Assembly: GCF_004283755.1 (NCBI RefSeq) | Contig: NZ_SHMH01000005.1 | Span: 248,001 to 312,000, forward strand | DNA from: Pseudoxanthomonas winnipegensis | GTDB taxonomy: Bacteria; Pseudomonadota; Gammaproteobacteria; Xanthomonadales; Xanthomonadaceae | Length of the DNA stretch: 64,000 bases | Direction: 5' to 3' | In this document: positions 57,507 to 64,000 of the stretch, one piece after another | How positions within the stretch are numbered: position 1 is the first letter of the stretch | Layout: each line of letters starts with the position of its first letter | Notes under the pieces: model-generated | The model's database searches: none | What the model saw: the letters and a program-made list of their open reading frames with translations, nothing else | Told to the model about the DNA's origin: nothing | Translations under genes and position numbers: made by a program

Positions 57507-60004
57507 GCGCCGGCTCCCTCGAGCGCGCGCACCTGGGTGGCGTCGGCGCAGGCCAGGGCCTGTTGCGCCAGCGCCTGCAGATCGGCCAGCGCCGCGGCGC
57601 GCAGGCGCGCCTTGACCGCCGGGATGTCGTTGGGCGTCATCGACAGCTCGTCCACGCCCAGGCCGGCCAGCAGGCAGGCGCCGAACGGATCGCCGGCCAG
57701 GCCGCCGCACACGCCGACCCAGCGCCCGTGGGCGCGGGCGCCTTCGACCGTGCTGTGGATGGCGCGCAGCACGGCCGGATGCAGGCTGTCGGCCTCGGCG
57801 GCCAGCTCGGGGTTCTGGCGGTCGATCGCCAGCACGTACTGGGTCAGGTCGTTGGTGCCGATGGAGAAGAAGTCGGCGTGCTGGGCCAGCAGATCGGCCT
57901 GGGCGGCCGCGGCCGGCACCTCGATCATGATGCCGATCGGCACCTGCGGGGCGTCCAGCTCGGCGCGCAGCCGCTCGCAAATGCCGCGCAGGGCGACCAG
58001 CTCGGGCACCGAGGTGATCATCGGGAACATGATCGACAGGCGCGCGCCTTGGGCGGCGGCGCGATACAGCGCGCGCAGCTGCGGTTCGAGCAGGTCGGGA
58101 CGGCGCAGCAGCGCGCCGCGCACGCCCAGGAACGGATTCTCCTCGTGCGGCAGCTCCAGGTGCGCCACCTGCTTGTCGCCGCCGATGTCCAGGGCACGCA
58201 CGATCAGCGCGCGCCCGTCCAGCGCAGCGGCCATGGCCACATAGGTCTGGAACTGCTCTTCCTCGTCCGGCGTGCTGCTGCGCTCCAGGAACAGGAACTC
58301 GGTGCGCATCAGGCCCACGCCCTCGGCGCCCTGTTCCAGCGCCAGCGGCACCTGGTCGGGCAGGTTGACGTTGGCGCCGATGTCGATGCGATGGCCATCG
58401 GTGGTCTGCGCCGGCTGTGCCCGCTGCTGGGCCTCGCGTTCGCGCACCTGGCGCTGCTCGTCGATCCAGGCGCGCGCGGCGGCCAGGTCGTTGGCCGAGG
58501 GCGACAGGTACAGGCGCCCGCTATTGCCGTCGAGGATGGCCTCGGTGCCCGGCGCCACGGCCAGCAGGTCGGCGCCGCCGGCCACCAGCGCCGGCACGCC
58601 GAGCGTGCGCGAGAGGATGGCGGTATGCGAGGTCGGGCCGCCCTGCGCGGTGGCCAGGCCGAGCACGCGCTGCGGATCCAGGTTGGCCGTGTCCGACGGC
58701 GACAGGTCGGCCGCCAGCAGGATGCAGGGATGGTCGGGCAGGTCGGCCAGGCCGCCGCCGGCGGCGCTGGGATCGAGCTGGGCCAGCACGCGCCGGCCGA
58801 CATCGCGCAGGTCCGCGGCGCGTCCGGCCAGCACCGGGTTGCCCAGCGCCGCCAGGCCAGAGGCGGTCTGTTCGATGGCCTGATGCCAGGACCAGGCCAC
58901 GCCATGGCCTTCGACCATCAGCTGGCAGGCACGGGTGATGAGATCAGTGTCGTCCAGCAGCGCGCCCTGGGCCTTGAAGATCGCCGCGTCCGCCGCGCCC
59001 AGCCGGCGCTGGGTGTCGTCCTCCAGCGCCCGCAGCTGCTGGCGGGTGCGGCTGAGCGCCTGATGCAGCCGCGCGCCGCCTTCGCCCAGCGGCGTGGGGC
59101 GGTCGGCCACCTCGGTCTGCGCGCCGGCCAGCACATGCACCGGCGCGATCGCCAGGCCGGGGCTGGCGCCGATGCCGACGATGGCCGCCTGCGCCTCGGG
59201 CGGGGTCCAGCCGTTGACCGGCGCGGCGCGGCGCTGGGCGGCGCGCTCGGCGTCGGCCTTCTCCTGCAGGATCAGCCCGTCCATCGCCTTGCGCAGGGCG
59301 GCCAGGGCGGGCTCGGCGTCCTGACCCTCGGCCGAGACCACGATCGCATCGCCCTGGCGCAGGCCCAGCTGCAGCAGCGCCACCAGGCTCTTGGCGTCGG
59401 CCGCCTGGTCGCCGGCGCGGACCTGCAGGCGCGCCACGAAGCGGCGCGCGGCCTCGGCCCAGCGCGTGGCGGGGCGCGCATGCAGCCCGTTGGGGTAAGC
59501 GATGGTCCAGTCGAAGCGATGCTCCAGGTCGCTGACCGGCGCGGCCGGCTGGCTGGCCGTCTCGCCGGACAGCGCGGCGACGATCTGGTCCGCCTCGGCG
59601 GTGGTGAACAGGCGCTGCAGCGTCGCCTCGTCCTGGATCAGCCGCGTCAGCCGGCGCAGCAGGGTGATGTGCGTGTCGGACTGGGCGGCGATGCCGACCA
59701 CCAGATGGGTGATCTGGCCCGGATTCCATTCCACGCCCTGCGGCAGCTGCAGCACGGCGATGCCGTCGCGGCGCACCAGGTGACGGTCCTCGCCCAGGCC
59801 GTGGGGGATGGCCACGCCGTGCCCGAGGAAGGTGTTCGCCAGCTCCTCGCGACGGGACATGCTGGCCTGGTAGCCCTCGGCCACGCAGCCGCCCGCGGTG
59901 AGCAGCTGGGCGACCTGGGCGATGGCATCGGCCTTGTCGCGCGCCTGGGCATTGAGGCGAACGAGTTCCAGCGCGACCGGTGCGGGGGAGGGTTGTGGCG
60001 ACAC
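57503..60004 (-). CDS. fruB: multiphosphoryl transfer protein EIIA-HPr-EI
   Basis: This 833-residue cytoplasmic fusion carries phosphate from phosphoenolpyruvate to FruA. The EIIA-fru domain (1-155) has its histidine in VAIPHGLGED, the HPr domain (about 165-260) in GLHARPATRW, and enzyme I (about 280-833) in GGPTSHTAILSRTLG, with the PEP-binding DIGGDKQ and GVRGALLRRPDLL regions. All three phospho-histidines are present. The GTG at 60004 is chosen because GGAG lies 8 bases upstream. The fusion form is the classical Xanthomonas type. It is first in the fruB-fruK-fruA-oprB run. Confidence 0.96.
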   Translation of the reverse strand: MSPQPSPAPVALELVRLNAQARDKADAIAQVAQLLTAGGCVAEGYQASMSRREELANTFLGHGVAIPHGLGEDRHLVRRDGIAVLQLPQGVEWNPGQITHLVVGIAAQSDTHITLLRRLTRLIQDEATLQRLFTTAEADQIVAALSGETASQPAAPVSDLEHRFDWTIAYPNGLHARPATRWAEAARRFVARLQVRAGDQAADAKSLVALLQLGLRQGDAIVVSAEGQDAEPALAALRKAMDGLILQEKADAERAAQRRAAPVNGWTPPEAQAAIVGIGASPGLAIAPVHVLAGAQTEVADRPTPLGEGGARLHQALSRTRQQLRALEDDTQRRLGAADAAIFKAQGALLDDTDLITRACQLMVEGHGVAWSWHQAIEQTASGLAALGNPVLAGRAADLRDVGRRVLAQLDPSAAGGGLADLPDHPCILLAADLSPSDTANLDPQRVLGLATAQGGPTSHTAILSRTLGVPALVAGGADLLAVAPGTEAILDGNSGRLYLSPSANDLAAARAWIDEQRQVREREAQQRAQPAQTTDGHRIDIGANVNLPDQVPLALEQGAEGVGLMRTEFLFLERSSTPDEEEQFQTYVAMAAALDGRALIVRALDIGGDKQVAHLELPHEENPFLGVRGALLRRPDLLEPQLRALYRAAAQGARLSIMFPMITSVPELVALRGICERLRAELDAPQVPIGIMIEVPAAAAQADLLAQHADFFSIGTNDLTQYVLAIDRQNPELAAEADSLHPAVLRAIHSTVEGARAHGRWVGVCGGLAGDPFGACLLAGLGVDELSMTPNDIPAVKARLRAAALADLQALAQQALACADATQVRALEGAGA

Positions 60005-60037
60005 GAGGAACTCCAAGCAGATCTCTTGGGAAGCAAT

Positions 60038-60051
60038 TGGGAACGTTCCCA
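60038..60051. promoter_or_regulatory. FruR operator between fruB and fruR
   Basis: TGGGAACGTTCCCA is a perfect 14-base palindrome with a central CG, the usual form of LacI-family operators. It lies 34 bases upstream of fruB and about 109 bases upstream of fruR, so it can control the fru operon and perhaps fruR. Confidence 0.7.
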
Positions 60052-60159
60052 GCCGAAATTTCAATGTGCACTGCACAAAAGCGAAAGGCCACGGCCGCGC
60101 TACGCTGTGACCGGGCCACGGCAGCCGGAACCGGCGAGGAAGCGAGGGAAACGATCCCA

Positions 60160-61146
60160 GTGAGCATCAGCATCAACGACGTGGCCCGGGTGGCGGGCGT
60201 GTCCAAGTCCACGGTCTCGCGCGTGATCGGCGGCGGCGCGGTCAGCGCCGAGGTGCGCGCACGGGTGGAGGCGGCCATCGCCCAGACCGGCTACCGGCTC
60301 AACCTGCAGGCCCGGCGCCTGCGCTCGCGCCACAGCGGCATCGTCGGGGTGATCGTGGCCGACATCCGCAATCCCTTCTTCACCGCCCTGATCCGCGCGG
60401 TGGAGGCGGTGGCCTATCAGCAGGGGCTGCGCGTCATGCTGTGCAACACCGACGAGGATCCATCGCGCGAAGCGCTGTACCTGCAGATGATGCAGGAGGA
60501 GCGCATCAGCGGCCTGATCTTCGCGCCCACCCGCACCACCGTGGGCCGGCTCGAGCGCATGCAATGGGACTATCCCACCGTCCTGGTCGACCGCGCGCCG
60601 GCCAGCGGACGGCACGACAGCGTGGTGATCGACAACGCCGCGGCCATGACCGAGCTGGTCGGGCATCTGCTGGCGCAGGGCTATCGCCGCATCGGCGGCC
60701 TGTTCGGCAGCACCAGCACCACCGCGACCGAGCGCCGCGACGGCTATCTGGCCGCGATGCAGGCCCACGGCCTGGCGCCGGACTACCGCGAGATCGAGCC
60801 CACGGCGGAGGCCGCCATCGCCGAGGTCGGCCCGTGGCTGGCGCAGCCGGACCGGCCGCGGGCGCTGGTGACCAGTAACAACCTGCTGCTGATGGGCGCG
60901 CTGCGCGCCGCGCGCGCGGCGGCGCTGTCCATTCCCGATCAGCTGGCCCTGGCCGGCTTCGACAACGAGCGCTGGACCGAGCTGGTCGAGCCCGGCATCA
61001 GCGTGGTCGAACAACCCGTTGAGGAGATGGGCCGGGCCGCCATGTCGCTGCTGCTGGAGCGGATGAAGTCGCCCGAGCTGCCCGTGCGCCGGCTGGTGAT
61101 GGCCACGCGCTGCGTGCTGCGCGGTTCGACCGGCCCGACGCCATAA
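60160..61146 (+). CDS. fruR: LacI-family fructose repressor
   Basis: This 328-residue regulator has an N-terminal LacI headpiece (ISINDVARVAGVSKSTVSRVI) and a periplasmic-binding-protein-like ligand domain (about 60-328, with GIVGVIVADIRNPFFTALIRAVE). The inducer is probably fructose-1-phosphate or a bisphosphate, by analogy with FruR. It starts with GTG at 60160 behind GAGG, diverges from fruB, and ends 16 bases from the convergent kmo gene. Confidence 0.93.
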   Translation: MSISINDVARVAGVSKSTVSRVIGGGAVSAEVRARVEAAIAQTGYRLNLQARRLRSRHSGIVGVIVADIRNPFFTALIRAVEAVAYQQGLRVMLCNTDEDPSREALYLQMMQEERISGLIFAPTRTTVGRLERMQWDYPTVLVDRAPASGRHDSVVIDNAAAMTELVGHLLAQGYRRIGGLFGSTSTTATERRDGYLAAMQAHGLAPDYREIEPTAEAAIAEVGPWLAQPDRPRALVTSNNLLLMGALRAARAAALSIPDQLALAGFDNERWTELVEPGISVVEQPVEEMGRAAMSLLLERMKSPELPVRRLVMATRCVLRGSTGPTP

Positions 61147-61162
61147 GCCTGCACCTTGTGCT

Positions 61163-62527
61163 TCAGGCGCTGTCGGTCAGCACGCTCAGGCGCGCCCGCA
61201 CCTGCGCGTCCACCCAGTCCCAGTCCACCTGCGCCAGCGCGCGCCTGCCGGCGGTGGCCTCGATCAGCAGCTGGCGCTGGAGCTCGCTGCGTTCCAGCGC
61301 CACCGCGTAGGGGATGCGCATGAAGGTGACCATCGTGTAGTGCGGCACGAAGCGGTCCGGGTGGCGCTGCTGCAGCGCCTGCTCGAGCTGGCGCTGCAGC
61401 AGGAAGTCCGCATCGTCCACGCGGTCGCGCATCTCGATGTAGTTCTCCAGGGCCATGGCCTGGATCGCCGCGGCATTGGGCTTGCGCTGGGCCTCGAAGG
61501 CCGCATAGGCCTGCGCCAGCGAATCGGCCCGGTCCAGCTGCTCGGCCAGCGCCACGCAGTCCTCGAAGGCGCAGTTCATGCCCTGGCCGTGGAAGGGCAC
61601 CATCGCGTGCGCCGCATCGCCCAGCAGCACCGCGCGTCCACCCAGGTGCCAGCGGTCCAGATAGAGCGTGCCGAGCAGGCCGGGCGGATGCGCCTCCCAG
61701 TCGTGGACCAGGTCGGGGATCAGGGGCAGGGCGTCGGGGAAGTCGCGTTCGAACAGGGCGCGGGCCTGCGCGCCGCTGGCCACCGTGGCGAAGCTCGTCG
61801 GCCCCTCGTTGGGCAGGAACAGGGTGACGGTGAAGGTGCCCTCGTCGTTGGGCAGGGCGATGCACATGTAGTCGCCGCGCGGCCACAGATGCAGCGCGTT
61901 GGGCTCGATGCGGAAGCCGCCGTCCTCGGCCGGCGGGATCTCCAGTTCCTTGTAGGAATGCCCCAGGAACTCGGTGCGCGCGCCCAACGGACAGGCGCGG
62001 TCCATCGCCGCGCGCAGCGCCGAGCCGGCGCCGTCGGCGCCGATCAGCGTGTCGAAGCGGATGTCGTGCGGCGAGTCGTCGCGATCGTCGATGAAGCGCG
62101 CATAGCCGGCGGGGAAATCGACCGTGTGCAGGCGCCGGTAGAACTGGATCTTCGCCCCGGCCGCCTCGGCCAGGTCGAGCAGGGCGATGTTGAGGTCGGC
62201 GCGGTGGATGGACCAGATCACCTCGCTGTCGTCGCGACCGTAGCGCTGCAGCTGCGGCGCTTCGCCGAGCGCATGCACCATGCGCCCGCGCATCATCACC
62301 GCGCGTGACATCACCGCGTCCTCGGCACCGGCCTGGCGTAGGGCATGGCGGCCGCGTTCGGCCAGGGCCAGGTTGATCGACCGGCCCGACTCGTAGCCCT
62401 TGATGCGCGGATCGCCGCGTCGCTCGAACAGGGTCACCTGCCAGCCGCGCTGCGACAGCAGGATCGCCAGCAGGCTGCCGGCCAGGCCGGCGCCGATCAG
62501 GGTGATGGGGCGTGCCGAGACGTTCAA
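61163..62527 (-). CDS. kmo: kynurenine 3-monooxygenase
   Basis: This 454-residue FAD- and NADPH-dependent hydroxylase converts kynurenine to 3-hydroxykynurenine. FAD-binding motif LIGAGLAGSLLA (9-20), the GRSINLALAERG block, GADGAGSALR, and GDAAHAMVPFHGQGMNCAFEDC are all present. Close to its C-terminus it has the hydrophobic or amphipathic segment usual for the family. It is 28 bases downstream of kynU in the same operon. Confidence 0.96.
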   Translation of the reverse strand: MNVSARPITLIGAGLAGSLLAILLSQRGWQVTLFERRGDPRIKGYESGRSINLALAERGRHALRQAGAEDAVMSRAVMMRGRMVHALGEAPQLQRYGRDDSEVIWSIHRADLNIALLDLAEAAGAKIQFYRRLHTVDFPAGYARFIDDRDDSPHDIRFDTLIGADGAGSALRAAMDRACPLGARTEFLGHSYKELEIPPAEDGGFRIEPNALHLWPRGDYMCIALPNDEGTFTVTLFLPNEGPTSFATVASGAQARALFERDFPDALPLIPDLVHDWEAHPPGLLGTLYLDRWHLGGRAVLLGDAAHAMVPFHGQGMNCAFEDCVALAEQLDRADSLAQAYAAFEAQRKPNAAAIQAMALENYIEMRDRVDDADFLLQRQLEQALQQRHPDRFVPHYTMVTFMRIPYAVALERSELQRQLLIEATAGRRALAQVDWDWVDAQVRARLSVLTDSA

Positions 62528-62555
62528 CGCATGGCGCCCGCGGTGGCGACCGGGC

Positions 62556-63824
62556 TCATACGCCGCGCCACAGTTCCACTTCCTCGACGAAGCGATAGAC
62601 GTCCTTGAAGCTGTTGTACAGCGGCACCGGCGAGATGCGGATCACGTCCGGCTCGCGCCAGTCGCCCAGCACCCCCACAGAGACCAGGTAGTCGAACAGC
62701 TCGCGGCCGCGCTCGCGCCCGCCGGCCACGCGCAGCGAGAGCTGGCAGCCGCGGCGCTCGGGCTCGGCCGGGGTGATGATCTCCAGCGTGTCCAGCACGC
62801 GCGCCTCGATCAGCTCCTCCAGGAAACCGGTCAGCTGCTCGGACTTTTCGCGCAGCGCCGCCATGCCGCCGGCGCGATCGACCAGCGCCAGCGAGGCCAG
62901 CAGCGGGGCCATCGCCAGCACCGGCGGATTGCTCAGCTGCCAGCCTTCCGCGCCCGGCGTCGGCGTGAACTGCGGCGCCATCAGGAAGCGGGTCTGCTTC
63001 TCGTGTCCCCACCAGCCGGCGAAGCGCGGCCGGTCGGTGTGCGCATGGCGCGCATGCACGAAGGCGCCGGCCACCGCGCCCGGCCCGGCGTTGAGGTACT
63101 TGTAATGGCACCACACGGCGAAGTCCGCATCCGCATCGTGCAGCGCCAGCGGCAGGTTGCCGACCGCATGGGCCAGGTCGAAGCCGGCCACCGCCCCGGC
63201 CGCGTGCGCCAGCCGCGCCACCTCGGCCAGGTCGAAGGCCTGCCCGGTGCGGTACTGGATGCCGGGCCACAGCACCAGCGCCAGGCGATGGCCGTGCATG
63301 GCGATGGCCGCCTCCAGCGCCGCCATCGAGATGGTGCCTTCGGCCTCGTCCGGCTCCAGCTCGATCAGGTCGGTGGCCGGGTCGAAGCCATGGAAGCGGA
63401 TCTGCGACTCGACCGCATGCCGGTCGGAGGGAAACGCGCCGGCCTCGATCAGGATCGCCGGGCGCTCGCGCGTGGGCCGGTAGAAGCTGACCATCATGAA
63501 GTGCAGGTTGGCGGTGAGGGTGTTCATCGCCACCACCTCGCTGGGCAGCGCGCCGACCACGCGCGCCAGCGGCTCGCGCACCTGCTCGTGGTAGGTCATC
63601 CACTGGCCCTGGCCGCGGAAGTGGCCCTCCACCGCCTCGTGCGCCCACTTGTCCAGCACCTGTTCGACCGCCTTGCGCGCGCCCTTGGGCTGCAGGCCGA
63701 GCGAGTTGCCGCAGAAGTACACCTGTTCGGTGTGCTTGTGCCGGGGGATCAGGAATTCCTGGCGGAAGCCGCGCAGCGGATCTGCGGCGTCCAGGGCGAT
63801 GGCGTGCGTGCGGGCGTCGGACAT
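62556..63824 (-). CDS. kynU: kynureninase
   Basis: This 422-residue PLP enzyme cleaves kynurenine or 3-hydroxykynurenine to (hydroxy)anthranilate and alanine. The PLP lysine lies in CHYKYLNAGPGAV, the FCGNSLGLQPKGAR segment gives the N-terminal family mark, and GFDLAHAVGN binds the cofactor. With kmo it forms the 3-hydroxyanthranilate branch. Tryptophan dioxygenase and the later quinolinate-forming oxygenase are not within the window. Confidence 0.96.
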   Translation of the reverse strand: MSDARTHAIALDAADPLRGFRQEFLIPRHKHTEQVYFCGNSLGLQPKGARKAVEQVLDKWAHEAVEGHFRGQGQWMTYHEQVREPLARVVGALPSEVVAMNTLTANLHFMMVSFYRPTRERPAILIEAGAFPSDRHAVESQIRFHGFDPATDLIELEPDEAEGTISMAALEAAIAMHGHRLALVLWPGIQYRTGQAFDLAEVARLAHAAGAVAGFDLAHAVGNLPLALHDADADFAVWCHYKYLNAGPGAVAGAFVHARHAHTDRPRFAGWWGHEKQTRFLMAPQFTPTPGAEGWQLSNPPVLAMAPLLASLALVDRAGGMAALREKSEQLTGFLEELIEARVLDTLEIITPAEPERRGCQLSLRVAGGRERGRELFDYLVSVGVLGDWREPDVIRISPVPLYNSFKDVYRFVEEVELWRGV

Positions 63825-63901
63825 GGAAGCTTGGGAACTTGAGCGAATCGAGGAAGCACCGGCGTCCGACAGCCTCGGAGCGCGCGGCGAAGCCTCGGAG
63901 T

Positions 63902-64000
63902 CTACCCGGGCGCGCCGCCCGCCGCCGCGACCGGGGCCGCAGAAGACCGGGCATGGCGGCGGCGCAGCAGGTGGGTGACGGTATCGACGCTGTCGGCGAT
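63902..64000 (-). CDS. C-terminal fragment of an unrecognised protein at the right edge
   Basis: The minus strand has an open frame from the window end to a TAG at 63902-63904, ending SVDTVTHLLRRRHARSSA and an Ala/Pro/Gly tail. It would lie 77 bases upstream of kynU on the same strand. Whether it is real, and what it encodes, cannot be settled from 32 residues. Confidence 0.35.
   Translation of the reverse strand: MADSVDTVTHLLRRRHARSSAAPVAAAGGAPG

Overview
The window is GC-rich, gene-dense chromosomal DNA from a member of the Xanthomonadaceae (gammaproteobacteria). The closest match in kind is a Stenotrophomonas/Pseudoxanthomonas/Xanthomonas relative; the genus cannot be fixed from the sequence alone. 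Pointers are a FimX-type c-di-GMP protein, a DksA with a long Lys/Ala/Pro tail, a two-gene MetH, a fructose PTS made of a EIIA-HPr-EI fusion plus FruK, FruA and a porin, a 180-kDa-type NAD-glutamate dehydrogenase, the kynureninase/kynurenine monooxygenase pair, and GTGG-headed REP-like repeats.

Layout. 1-1647: the edge of an integrative element, with a P4-type integrase next to the 3' end of tRNA-Ala(CGC) and AT-richer DNA running off the left side. 1763-8478: Lrp/AsnC regulator, secreted CocE/S15-type ester hydrolase, RNase D, a formylglycine-generating-enzyme-like lipoprotein and an M48 metalloprotease. 8486-13043: two PhaB-like reductases around the PHA repressor PhaR, then GluQ and HtpX. 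13126-21384: FimX, EpmB diverging from EF-P, a TMEM175-like channel, MTA/SAH deaminase, UbiG, Gph and a phytoene-synthase-like protein. 21747-25355: ethanolamine ammonia-lyase (EutC, EutB) with its permease. 25721-29276: LytM peptidase, dihydroorotase, YidD and DksA. 29420-34841: a methionine synthase operon (ArsR-methyltransferase fusion, MetH N-part, an SDR, MetH C-part). 34965-41661: acyl-CoA dehydrogenase, then a TetR-adaptor-RND efflux operon. 41968-53390: giant GDH, NAD kinase, 5'-nucleotidase, several uncharacterised proteins and exonuclease I. 53459-61146: fructose operon fruB-fruK-fruA-porin with divergent fruR. 61163-63824: kmo and kynU.

Most genes are housekeeping or common accessory metabolism. 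Two enzymes that use cobalamin (MetH, EutBC) imply that B12 is made or imported.

The least ordinary signal is repetitive DNA. A family of inverted repeats built from 7-bp units (GGGGACC or GGGGATT type) has landed in-frame inside two genes. It adds exactly 41 codons to gph, where removing the element restores a normal N-terminus, and about 24 codons to metH. A third, half copy sits just before a 5'-nucleotidase gene. Two more families occur between genes: ATTCCCGCG-type palindromes in facing pairs, and GTGG-headed REP/BIME-like elements.
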